Assembly: GCA_033439765.1 (NCBI GenBank)
Contig: JAULSN010000001.1
Span: 1,054,001-1,118,000 of the forward strand
Direction: 5' to 3'
DNA from: Lasiosphaeria ovina
Lineage: Eukaryota > Ascomycota > Sordariomycetes > Sordariales > Lasiosphaeriaceae
Length of the DNA: 64,000 nucleotides
Below, piece by piece: positions 23,484 to 34,400 of the stretch. Numbering within the stretch: the stretch's first letter is position 1; the number at the start of each line of letters is the position of its first letter. Under the pieces are notes generated by a model. That model saw only the letters and a list, made by a program, of their open reading frames with translations. It was not told the DNA's origin and ran no database searches. Position numbers and translations under genes: made by a program.

Positions 23484-24617
23484 GAATATTCCCTGACAGG
23501 TTTGCGACTAACGGACTAAAGAAACTAAGCGACAGGGGCGGAAAGGGATGAGAGAGTGCTTGCTCCAAAAGGGACAGACGGAAAAGAAAAAGGAGAACGG
23601 ACCAATACCCTGAGGATGAGGACGGACGGACGATATCAGATCAAATCTCCTAAACATATATTTATTATCACTCTCACATATGACGGCGGAACACGATGGG
23701 GGGTGAACAAGCGAGCGAGCTAGATTGATATGGATACTTTCGGTGGAGTTTTGGGAAGACGGTTATTAATTGCAACAGGGTGAGCGAGTTATTGTCGTGG
23801 GCTTTACCTACCATATTGCCATGCATACATGCCTCATCCAGATAGTTCCCTACTTACGCGCAAGAGCAGATAGAATTTTATTTTATTGTAATAGCAACTT
23901 ACAACCCTTGCCGCCACACACAAACAGACAGAAGAAGTAAGTATTCCACGCAAAGCACTGCGTCCATGGTCTGGTTCATATCTCCAGCCTGCACACCATC
24001 TGACGCCTAAACAGGTGCCGATGGGGGAGAAGCACGCCGGTGCGAGTTGTTCGGCTTGCAACTCTTGAAGTATAGTCGCCATTGGCGGAGCCGACTGCAA
24101 GGAACCCCGGGTGGCATTCTCGCATGTTTATTCGGGTTTGCATGAGGATGAAACATGTTCTTGTGGCACAACCCAACCTCTTTTATTCCTTTTGGATCTT
24201 TTTGGAAACTTTCTCTCTTATTGGCGATACGTTTTAAAATCGTACACTGCCACCAAAAGCCGTCTAAAGATTGGTGTCAAGGCCGTATTTTTGGGGGGCC
24301 TGACATTTTAAAAAAAATACAATAATGTTCCTTCCTCCCCCACCTGTATAGCCCAATAGATCTTTTTCGACTTTAACGAAGGGGGTTTGAGTGAGTATGC
24401 CTGACAAGAACACCGAAAAACCATGGCCTGTAATAATCACAACACAAAGGCGAGGCCTCCCCCTCCCCCTCTAAATCATAATAACCCAGCCACTGACCGC
24501 CAAAGTTCCTACCTGTGGTCCTCAGGGGTGAAAGGGACGTCCCCCGGGACCAAGCCTGGGGGAGCATCAGAATGCTGAAGCCCAGAAAGTCAGCGAGGAC
24601 CGTGTCTTCGCAACGTT
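23484..24617. other. Convergent intergenic region between PEX4 and ANP1
   Basis: 3' flanks of two convergent genes. AT-rich around 23.65-23.9 kb and 24.3 kb. No coding signal found. Confidence 0.5.
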
Positions 24618-25805
24618 TCATTCGTTATAGTGATACACCTGTTTTTGCGTCAGTACAACATGCCCGGCTACCCGCAGCCCTCTAGTGGGTGGGACACGCA
24701 CCTTATAATTTGGCAGCCCCGTCGCTTGCCAGCCTAATCTCCTGGCCATTTTTGCGAAGCCCTCTGTCTCGATTAAGTGGTAGAAGGGGAAAGGGGGGAA
24801 CATGGCGCCGTCCCGGTGCACGTCAGCCTTCACTAGCAAGGCTGTGCCCCCAACACCATCCAGCGGGATTTCCTCATGACGATCCGACTTTTCATCAAAT
24901 ACTTTGGCCATCAGCAATCGGTAGGTGGCCATATCGGCATAACCCTCCAGCAGGATATCGTCCGGGCCCATCTTGGATGCCAGCTCTTTCGCCTGTGGGC
25001 TATCCACCCAGTTGTTGAAGTCGTACGGCCTCTCATCCATGGCTTTTTTCTTAGGATTGTAGAACCGCTGGAAGCAGTTCGGCGTGATTAAAGGCTTGTC
25101 GTGCATCGCCAGGTCCTGGATAAGAGTGGGAGGCGTCTCGATGATGTCGCCATCCAACCAAAGCACCCACGACGTCGCGGGACCTAGCGTGGTGAAGAGC
25201 AGCGAGTTGCGAGCCTTGGCCATGGCGGATCGGCGCGCTTTCTGGTTCTGCATCTTGTGGCGCTCACCCTCGTCCTGCGACGAAAGGGGCGGCTCAAAGT
25301 CTTGTCGCAATATAATGATGCTCTTGAATCTGTCCTTTTCCGGGCCAGACTTTTGCGTTTTGGTGATTTGCTTCTGGAGTTCTGTCGTCGCCGCGTTGCC
25401 CTCCTTGTTCTTTGGCAAGATGAAGCCGAGCGTGACCAGCTCATGCGGATACGACAGCTTGAGGAGGTTGTCCCAGTAGCCCTGGTAGAAGCGAGCCATG
25501 GGTGTCAAAATCAAGACATTCTCTCGGTTTTCGATGGGATTGGGGGTTATGGTGACGTTGTTAAGGTTGTAGTGGGTGACGGGGGGGGGCTTAGGCTTCT
25601 TCCCCCCTGATGTCGACGACTTGCGAAACGGCGAGGTCGGCGGCGAGAGGGGATGTGATGCGGCAGCGGCTTTGCGAGAAGGAGAGAAGTCGGGCGCCGA
25701 GGAGCCTATTAAAAAGTACAGAATGAAGATGCAAAGAGCCACACCGACGACCACAGTCAACGGGCTCGTCCTCTTCAGACGAAGTGGCCCCATGGGACGT
25801 GCCAT
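24618..25805 (-). CDS. ANP1: Mannosyltransferase of the Anp1/Mnn9/Van1 family (GT62)
   Basis: Minus strand, exons 25805-24702 and 24638-24618, 374 residues. The last intron (63 nt, GTGCGT...ACAG) is needed to give the family C-terminus GLPNYKVYHYNE; it is a multiple of three with no stop, so unspliced RNA would insert 21 residues. ATG 25805 (MARPMGPL) is the first ATG in an upstream-open frame. Type II Golgi topology: short basic N-terminus, one membrane anchor (about residues 14-34, TVVVGVALCIFILYFLIG), lumenal catalytic domain with ENVLILTPMARF and the metal-binding Asp-Gly-Asp at 218-220 in VLWLDGDIIETPP. Family members form the mannan polymerase complexes that extend the alpha-1,6 backbone of N-glycan mannan in the cis-Golgi. 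CFQRFYNPKKKA and RPYDFNNW favour Anp1 over Mnn9. Confidence 0.9.
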   Translation of the reverse strand: MARPMGPLRLKRTSPLTVVVGVALCIFILYFLIGSSAPDFSPSRKAAAASHPLSPPTSPFRKSSTSGGKKPKPPPVTHYNLNNVTITPNPIENRENVLILTPMARFYQGYWDNLLKLSYPHELVTLGFILPKNKEGNAATTELQKQITKTQKSGPEKDRFKSIIILRQDFEPPLSSQDEGERHKMQNQKARRSAMAKARNSLLFTTLGPATSWVLWLDGDIIETPPTLIQDLAMHDKPLITPNCFQRFYNPKKKAMDERPYDFNNWVDSPQAKELASKMGPDDILLEGYADMATYRLLMAKVFDEKSDRHEEIPLDGVGGTALLVKADVHRDGAMFPPFPFYHLIETEGFAKMARRLGWQATGLPNYKVRVPPTRGLRVAGHVVLTQKQVYHYNE

Positions 25806-26792
25806 GGGATCGTCTGTGTGTAGGCTCAGAGAATCGGACACATAGAGAGGGCCGAACTGCTGTGTTGTCGTCTTCGCTTTCTCACATCGAGGCTCCGCCC
25901 ATGGACCCAATACAGCAAAGTGCGGGACAACGAATGGCGCAAGAGCCGGGTAGCGACAGGCACACGTCGACGGAAGTTGTCGAGAGCGAGCAGATGCGGT
26001 CGAGATTCGGGAGCCGGCACCTTAGGCCACGGTTGCCGCTTCTGCCTATATGCTGCCGTGGGCTGAACCAGGGCGTGTATGCTGCAGTTTGTGCGGTCGT
26101 TTAGCTTGTTGCTCGCCAATTGCGGCGTTGACGACGGAATTCCAAGAAAGAAAACCGAGCTGCTGGAAGGACAGCCTAGTAGAATATGCAATCGGGTTTA
26201 GCGCATCATGAAACAACGCCCCCAATGGACCCCAGTATTTACAGTGGAGTACGGAGTACGTATGTACATTCAAGTGCCCCTTGATCGCCCCAACAGGGGG
26301 CCCGTCTTCAGGCACTCAAGCGTCCCACCTGGCTGAGAATCCGCTGGAAACGGCAAGACCCAACGCAAGGTCACCTGAAAGAGTGCAGGACGGCCCGGGT
26401 CAGCATTGTTCCTTCTATTGTCCGTCGGCTCACCCACTGCAGGCGCCGCTGTCAGCCACCTTAGGTAAGGCACGGAGCAGCATCCCAGGCCGGCCAGGCC
26501 AGGCACGGTGGCGCTAGCTCTCCAACTGCCCCAGGCTGAGCCACAGCTGGCTGCGCTGCCACATGGGGCACCTAGCATTCAACAACGTCAACTGCAGCCT
26601 GGCGACCTAGCCTGGTCAGCACCAAGCAGCATTTCAGAACCCCAACTTTAATCAGGAGCTTCACAAGCGCGCATCATCACTTCGCGCCCTCTTTTAAACC
26701 GCATTTACTACCACGGTATAGATTCGAGCCTGAATTCTGTGGAACTTGGCGGGACTTTTACAAAAGCACGAAGTCTTGCACAAGCAGCAGCC
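25806..26792. other. Divergent promoter region ANP1/RPN13
   Basis: About 1 kb between divergent starts. Contains a GTACGGAGTACG motif at 26249-26260, one of several copies of this motif in the window. No gene seen. Confidence 0.45.
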
Positions 26793-28342
26793 ATGTCGAT
26801 AGTACCAATCATCACGTTCAAGGCGGGCATCTGCGATGTCGATGTTCGTTGCATCTCGCGTCCCCCCATCTTCCCCAGCCAGAGCTAACCCGCAAGCTAG
26901 CAATCCTCAAAGCCTTACAAGATCAAGCCTGACCCCAAGCCCGGCTACGTCTACCTATACAGTGAAGATGGTATAGCCGAGCCTTGCCCTTGGGGCGTTC
27001 CTATACTCGATGCGCGCGGCTAACACGAAAGCAGAGCTGATTCACTTCTGTTGGCGAGCGAGAGATGTGCCGCTGGATCAGCCGGAGCTCGACCTAGTCA
27101 TGGTCCCTACAGATGGCCATTTTGTGCCCTACAACACTCGAAATCCGGCCGAGCCCTCTTCCAAGACCAATGGTCGCATCTTCGTCCTCAAGTTTACGTC
27201 ATCGTCGCAGAGACATCTGTTCTGGTTACAGTCGAAGCCGCAGGGCATCCACGGCGACCCCGCGTGGTTCAGTCCGCGGGATCTTAAAATCGGCGAGATT
27301 GTCGACAGTCTGCTGCAGGGCGATGAAGTAAACGTGACCCGGGAGCTCGCCTCGGTGCGCGGCGAAAGCAACGATGACGGCGACAACCGGCGCGACGCCG
27401 ACGACGACGAGACGATGGAGGACGTCGAGGGCCATGGCGACCCCAGCGATCACCACGAAGGCGGCACGGGAGGTGCCGGCGCCGGCGCCACTGGCGGAGA
27501 TTTCCGGAACGAAGGCGAGGACGCCCGAGAAGGAGGGGCGGACGGGGCAAGAGCGTAGGTCATTCCCTAACCACACGGGTCTGTCTGTCTGTCTGGTCTA
27601 TAGAGGATTTCTCTTGGGGGGCATACGAGCTGGTTTTTATCGCAGAAAAGAAGAAGGCTCGAGGATAGTACATTATACTTCCTAGACTTTGCGCTGCACA
27701 AGCAGCTGGCAGCGAAAAATGCGAGATTTGGTCTTTTTCACGGTTTCTTTGCTGGACTATCAATGCGTGCAAGCGACTATGCTAACCTATCCAAACAGGG
27801 CGAGCTCCGATGCTGCTGCTGTCGTCCGGAACTTCCTAGATTCTCTCAAGGGAACGCCGGGCCTAGGCGCCAAAGGCCAAGGCCAAGGCAAGGCATATCC
27901 TCTCCTCAACGACCTACTCGACACAACTATCGCTATCCCGATGCTAGACGCGGCGAGTGACGAGTATGTCGACAACCTCCTAGCATTCCTTCCGCCGGCC
28001 GTGCTTGTCCTCGCCCAGCAGGGCGACACGGGCGACGCCACCGACGCCGAGCCCAGCGCGGAATCCGTGAAGTCGGCCCGAGAGGCCATGAGTTCGGGCG
28101 AAAAGCGCACGCTGCTGAAGAAGGTCCTCCGCAGCCCGCAGTTCACGCAGAGCCTGACGAGCCTGACGATGGCGCTCAGGGACGGGGGTCTGCCGAGCAT
28201 CTCAGAGGCTCTTGGCATCGCTGTCGCCAACGGGGGCCTTGTTCGAGGGGGCGCGGTGTCCTTGGGAGGCGGAGACGCCGTGGAGGCTTTTGTTGATGGC
28301 GTGAAGAGGACGGTTCAGAAGCAGCAGTCTGCTTATGTCTAG
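26793..28342 (+). CDS. RPN13: Proteasome ubiquitin receptor Rpn13/ADRM1
   Basis: Four exons: 26793-26843, 26901-26970, 27035-27554, 27799-28342 (introns of 57, 64 and 244 nt, each with a CTAAC branch site near the acceptor); 394 residues. The N-terminal Pru domain is assembled across the first three exons: IITFKAGICDVD, KPYKIKPDPKPGYVYLYSED, LIHFCWRARD, DLVMVPTDGHFVPY, RIFVLKFTSSSQRHLFWLQS. It binds ubiquitin and the base of the 19S regulatory particle. A long acidic Gly-rich linker (DDDETMEDVEGHGD) follows. The last exon carries the C-terminal DEUBAD domain, which recruits the deubiquitinase Uch37 where present. Length and two-domain order fit the animal/mould form rather than the short yeast form. 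The first donor (GTTCGT) is weak, but only this join gives the conserved reading. Confidence 0.92.
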
Positions 28343-29676
28343 GGTACGGGTAGGGTACCTTGAGTCGGTGGCCCTGTACTTGGGCCGCCGGTCCGCCTGC
28401 CTGGATTATCACACACCGCTATTTCGGCTGTCCATCTTGGAGCTGCCCATATGGGAGTAGATAGGTAGTTAGTTCTAGGCCTGGAAGAGGGGAGACGGAA
28501 TACAGGTGCATAGCCGAATACTCCATTTTGATGCGTCTTTGGTCACCTGGGTAGACAGCTCTGATAAATACTTCAGTGTCTATTCACTGGCCACTCTTAC
28601 TCTTCGAGTCCTAGCCTAGTAATGTCATATTATGACCTTGATATTAGGGAACATCACGATGCCGATAGGGTGTTTCCTCGCTTTATATAGCCGGCCACCT
28701 CGGTTTTTGGCAGTGCAGGTTATTGATTGGCTCTTGAGGCTGATCCGTACGATACTCGTTCAAGCTTTTGCTCTGGCCTTGCGATCGCCGTCAGCACCTT
28801 AAACTCTCTTTAAGCAGGTTCAGGGGCTGTGATGTTCGCTCATTCCGGTATATTTATTTTCCCTTCTCCTTCTTCTCACCCTGCGACAATGATGAGCTCG
28901 TCTTGCACTTTCGAAATTAGGAAATATAAGACGAGAGCGCCCTGGGCGAAAACTTTGATCTTGCATGGCGGTGGTAAGGTTCGTGAGCCGGCCGGTATGA
29001 CTCTGTCGCGGCAGTTGCCGTTCAATTGTTTGACTTTTTGCTGCACCGCGGCAAATGCCTGTGTCAACCTTCAATGTGTACGTGGTGATGGGTATGAGCC
29101 ACTTCACTTTTGTGATAGATCTAACTGTGGAAGTCCCTCCTTAAGGCAGCAAGTCTTATTGAAGCAGACGAAATAATACATAAGACGAGAATAACTATAT
29201 TGGTGCTGTTCGATTGTTTGACTTCTTGCTGTACCGCGGTAAATTCTTGTGTCTAGTTTAGTGTGTGCGTGGCGATGGGTATAGGCCATTTTACTTTGGC
29301 GATAGATCTCACTGTGGAAGTGTCTCCTTGAGCAGATGAAATAAATACAAGACGAGAATGAATATTGACGTCGGATGTCTCGCCAAGGATACACGGACAT
29401 GAGACGCATATGGGGAAGTAAGATATCGGAAGACACAGAGAAACACGGCGGGGAATGATAGCCACTGATTTATTTCTCCTTGGATGTTTACTCTGATATC
29501 TACCTATGAAAGTGTAAACAATGCATGGGGAAGAATGGAGAAAAGATCACCGCAACAATATCTGCCTTACGGTTAGGACAAGGCTGTCGACACAAAAACG
29601 CACATATCAACACTACCTACCTTAGACCCTTTTCCCACGCGTGAGAGAGTAAGCAACTCGACAAACAACCGACCAT
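28343..29676. other. Convergent intergenic region with degenerate tandem repeat
   Basis: Between the 3' ends of RPN13 and the GNAT gene. Besides the direct repeat listed separately, no coding signal is seen; short minus-strand frames there repeat each other because they translate the two repeat copies. Confidence 0.5.
29021..29362. repeat. Diverged direct repeat, two copies of about 160 bp
   Basis: Copy 1 is about 29021-29193 and copy 2 about 29209-29362. They share GATTGTTTGACT, GATAGATCT.ACTGTGGAAG and ACAAGACGAGAAT-like blocks. Most mismatches I can align by eye are C/T or A/G transitions, with a few short indels. A further fragment (ATAAGACGAGAG) lies near 28926. Confidence 0.7.
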
Positions 29677-30423
29677 TCACTGCGGCGGTACAGTCCTGCC
29701 GGGGAAAAAGCGACAGGTAGGCAAGAGGACAAGGATGTTTTCGTCATAAATTTCGCGCGCTTTCCAAGTAAGCAAGTGCTCTGCGCCGGCCTTCTTCATG
29801 ACGTTCTGGCTGCGCACGTTTTTCTGCGTCGTGATGGCGAAGATCTGTTCCTCAACCTGCTGCAGATCGGCGCCAGAAGAGGAGCCCGCAGCATCGCCAC
29901 TACCACCCGCAGCTGTCGTCACCGCCGACCGCCGGTCGACCCGGATCGTGGCCTCTTCCCGCGGCAGGGCTCTCCACGCGCCGAGAAAGGCGTTGAGGAA
30001 CTCGGTCGCCAGGCCCTTGCCCCAGTGCTCGCGGCGGAACATGTAGCCAATCTCGGGCCACCCAAAGGCGTTTTCCAACTTGTGGCAGCCGCCGACGCCG
30101 ATCAGCTCGCCCGTGGCGCGCAGGCAGATGGCAAAGTTGTAGGTTTTCGAGTCGTTGGGCGGCAGGAACGGATCCAAGCGCTGCTGGGTCTCGGCGACGT
30201 CGCGGTCGATGCGGTTGGCCGAAGTCCACGCCATGACCTCGGGCTGCGTGCGCAAGACATGCATGGCGTCCAGATCGTCAGGGCTGAGCGGCCGTAGGAT
30301 GAGGCGGTCCGTGGTGATGGCGGCCCGGTCGGCGTTGGGCGGCAGCGGGAGCCGGGGCAGCGTGGTTCGGACGAGCACCAAGTCGGCCTCGTTGGGCCCT
30401 GGCTCGCCTTGCAACTCCATCAT
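29677..30423 (-). CDS. GNAT family N-acetyltransferase (RimJ/RimL-like)
   Basis: Single-exon gene for 248 residues (or 247 from the second of two adjacent ATGs). Residues 35-60 read ITTDRLILRPLSPDDLDAMH, the usual opening of acetyltransferase_3/RimJ-like domains. The acetyl-CoA-binding segment is EIGYMFRREHWGKGLATEF, matching the R-x-x-x-x-G-x-G/A signature. A Gly/Ser-rich insertion (AAGGSGDAAGSSSGADLQ) splits the domain before the conserved NVRSQNVMKKAGAEH helix, common in fungal members. It should transfer acetyl from acetyl-CoA to an amine; the substrate is unknown. No targeting signal is obvious. Head-to-head with the spindle pole body gene. Confidence 0.88.
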   Translation of the reverse strand: MMELQGEPGPNEADLVLVRTTLPRLPLPPNADRAAITTDRLILRPLSPDDLDAMHVLRTQPEVMAWTSANRIDRDVAETQQRLDPFLPPNDSKTYNFAICLRATGELIGVGGCHKLENAFGWPEIGYMFRREHWGKGLATEFLNAFLGAWRALPREEATIRVDRRSAVTTAAGGSGDAAGSSSGADLQQVEEQIFAITTQKNVRSQNVMKKAGAEHLLTWKAREIYDENILVLLPTCRFFPGRTVPPQ

Positions 30424-31481
30424 GTATACAGGTTTGTGTAATGTGTCTATAGGAAATCACTCTTTCTCGCTGGTAATGGATAAGACGGCAAGAGTGTGCA
30501 AGAGGCCGCGAGTCGAACGAAATGAGGGAAATGGCCCGTCGCTCTCACTTTAAGGCTCTTATTTTGCAAATGCGCGTCTAAACGATCTGTCTACCGTATA
30601 CGTGCTTTTATGAACGGACTCGCAGGCTCAATGTTGCCATCCACAACACCTTGCGGCGGTGAGTCATGATGCTTCTCGAGGCTGGAAGTCGGGTCAATAC
30701 CCCCTTCCAGCTTCCACTTCGGGCAAAACTAGCACCCATGTAGCACCCATGCTTACTTACACTTGCAGCGGAGTCCAGCAATGTAAAGTTTCCAATTCTG
30801 CCTCAAGTCCAGTGTGCCTTTCCATGTTCCCGGTATCTTGCAGATAGGTCAATCAAGTAAGTAGCCTCGAGAGCGAATCAAGTCATGTTCACGGGTGTCT
30901 GTGTCTGTGTCTATGTCTGTGGTGTTGTTTGAACAAGAAAACTATGGCATACCTCTGCACACGTGCGGCCCTATATCTCGATGAACAAAACGGCTGGTGA
31001 TGGGCCGTGGCCCCTGGGCTCCCAATCAGAAGCTCCCCAACAGCCCCACGCTCGGGCTGTTCTGCCCCACTAAAGCCGAAACCCACCCCTCGAAGTACCC
31101 CCGTACTGTAAACAAACCAAACGACGGGACTTCCATCCTCTGGATCGCGTCTTCCCCATCTTGCACCTGCAAACCTGTGGCAGAATCGCACAACTCACCC
31201 GCGGCTTCCCATTGCCCACGCAGCACTCGAGGAAATCGACTCGGCCTCAGCATGCAATCCGCTTAACGACCAGCCGAATTGCGCAGAGCTCTTTCCCCAT
31301 CTTTGTTATTTTGTTTGCAGACCCGCGACGCGCTGCTTCCGTCAATTGTCGTCGGTCGCAGCCAACCCACCTCAGCTTCTTGGTGCTGCTGCTTCCCTGC
31401 TCCCTTCCTTGCGCCTGCTCCACCCACCACATTGCGGGCTCGACGGCCGACGGTCGACGCGCGCCCCAGCAGCAGTTCGCC
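30424..31481. promoter_or_regulatory. Divergent promoter region GNAT/PPC89
   Basis: One kilobase between divergent starts with a GTGTCT microsatellite near 30895-30920. T-rich sequence ending in TTTGCAG at 31314-31320 resembles an acceptor and may mark a leader intron for the plus-strand gene; no matching donor was identified. Confidence 0.4.
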
Positions 31482-34400
31482 ATGGACGTCAATAGCAATA
31501 CAGGCAATATTCACCAGACCAAGCCCAAGCATATCTCTAGGCTCAAGAAGGAGATGTACGACCACCGTCTCCGACACAACCCCTTCAGCTCTCCCCCGTC
31601 CTCGACCGGCTCCCATGACACGGTCAGCACCACCGACGAAGAGCTCACGCGCAACTTGTCCACTTTCTCATTCACCCCCGACGGCGAGGGCACCCGCAGA
31701 TTCAGCGACGACCAAAGCTTGCCCAAGCGGAACACTGCCCGGTCTGGCCGCTTCGGCCCCCGCCAGACCACGGTGCTCAACACGTCGGCCATTGCACGTG
31801 CCTTTCCGGAATGGAGCGGCCTGGTTGGCAAGGACACATTCACATTTTCCCAGAGCATCAACACGGCAGCTCTCGCTTTGACCACGCCCGCAATCGTAAT
31901 TGACGAGGGCAAAGAGAACGTCCCCCCGCCTGCCGAGCACACCCAGGACAACACGTTCGAGGACGCGCCGGACCTGAAGAAGCGGCGGCGTCACGCGGCT
32001 GACATGCAGCCCCGTGTTGAGAACGAGTCTGACTGCTCCACTGTTCTCTCCCGCACCCCCAACCGGCCCGCCATCGGCTCTCGTCGTTCTCGCTTCTCAA
32101 GCGCCCATAACGACGCCCTCGTCTCCTCGCCCGAACCGCCCAAGCGCTCGCTCCAGGAGATGGTGTCCAAGATCCGCACCGAGAAGCAAACCACAAGGAG
32201 CCAAGGAAGCTACCGCGACATGACGCCCAAGCAGTCCCCGCCGAGGGACGCCATGCATCTCCAGCCACCAACCATCACTGCCGACAAGAGCGGCATCAGC
32301 CCCACCGGACGCTCTTTCTTCCTCCCAGCGTTCCGCCACCTCCCCGACTGGACGTCGGGCACTCTCAAGTTTAGCACTATGAGAAACGGTGTCCCCGTCT
32401 TTGTCAAGCAGGGGAAGCCCGGTGTCCAGCTTGGCAAGCCCGAGGACCATGGCGCCGTCAATGGCGTTGACATGCCCGAGGAAGACGAGTTGATCTTTGT
32501 CTCCATGGATAAGCTCCAGGAGGAAGTCCGCGAGCTCCACGATCATGATGCCATGCTTCAGCGCGAGGCCGAGAAGCTCCAGTGCGAAGTCAACCAGCTC
32601 CAGTCCGAACTCAAGACGTTCAAGCTGCGGAAGCGGTCCGACAGCGCCATTGGCTCTTCTGATTCGGATGGGTCATTCAACAAGCGCGGCGAAGCGCTCA
32701 ACCAAGAGCTAGAAGACCACATTGCGCAGTTGCAAGACCGTCTTGACCACGCCAGCAGACAGGTCGGCGTTCACGACATCCACAGCTCGGCGCTCGCAGC
32801 AGAGCGCGATGAAGCATTGCACCAGGCGGCAGTGGCCCGTGAGCGGGCCCAGAAACTGCAGGCTGAACTTGAGGGTACTCAAAAGGACCTCGAGTCTACC
32901 CTGCAATTCCGCCACGAAAAGGAGGCATTGGAGAGAGAGAACGCCACTCTGACGGCTGCAAACAAGAATTTGAAACAGCAGCACGACACTGCTCTTCAGA
33001 ACAACAAGAACATCACGGCGCGGTACGACGAGCTTCGCCGAGAGTTTGCCACTCTGCAGAAAGAGCTTGCCGCAGCTCGCAATGAGCTTGCATCGGTTCG
33101 CAAGCTGTACGAGGCTGCCAAAGAAGACAAGAGGCTCATTGCCCAAGACCACGCAAGCATGGAGCGTAATAACGACACGTACTTCAAGGAGAACAAGAGA
33201 CTGCAGGCGCAAGTTTCTGCCCGCGATCAGCACATTGCCGATCTCAAGAAGGGCATCAGCAGCCGCGATAAAATGATCGACAACATCCAAGGCCTGACTA
33301 CCGACACGGCTATAATTGAGCTGAATTCCGAGCTTGAGGCTGAGATAGAGCGTCTCAAGACCCTGCTGCAGCAGCAGACAGGCGGCTTGCAGGAGCAAGA
33401 GGGATCCATCAGCGCCAAAGAGGGTCGGATCCGCGTCCTGAAAGAGCAGAACCTCGAGCTTGCAGCCGAAAAGGAGAAGCTTATCGAAGAGAATCAGCGA
33501 CTTCGTGATGAGCACGAGGAGATGAGAGGCCAGTGGATTGACGATCGACATAAGGTAATCCGATTGAACCAGCTCATCACCAAAAACAACACCGAGTATC
33601 TCAGGACGCTCAACGACAACACCGAAGACTGCGTCCGGCTAGAGGAAGAATTCAAGCAAAAGGAGGTGACGCTCCGTCTGAAGCTCGACCGTCGTGAGGC
33701 AGCTATCCAAAAAGTCAAGCAGCTCACGAACAAGATTACCGAGATAACTGAGCGCGACATTTTGGGGAAACCCGCCAAGGTCACGCGCATCGTCGAACCC
33801 GAGGATACCACGGGCGGTCGATATGCGGCAAGCGACTTGACGGGCAAGAGCAGCGCCGGAAACGTCGACGACGATCCGGAGCTCCATCTGACGCAGGGAT
33901 CGGACTTTGTCAGCATCATGGACAGCGAGATTGTCAAGCTGAAGCAGACCTACCGAGAACTCCAGAACCAGCCGCAGGACGACACAGAGGCGGGACCTTC
34001 GGGCAACACTGGCCAGATCACCGAGTACGATTTGCCTTCACTGTCGGCCGCCGCACCAGCAATGCAGAGGAGCCGGTCTGACGGGAGCATCCCAGCACCC
34101 GCAGCAGCCAGCGGCACCCAGCCCAAGGGTCAGCCAGCTGGGATCCTTAAGAAGTCGAGTCAGTTTGCACTCGACGAAGACACGGGCCGCTTCAGCGTCA
34201 AGTCGGCTTTGAGCATCGTCAGCCACCACACCGACCTGTCTGAGCACACAGGCCTAACTGCTCAGAGCCACCGGTCTGCCAAGAGCATGTCCAACGTGCT
34301 TGGCAAAGCGACACAGCCCGAGTCACGGCTGCGACGCAATTCAGATACAACCCACGGTGGTCTTGAGCCGACAATGACGGGACAGAACATGACGTCTGCG

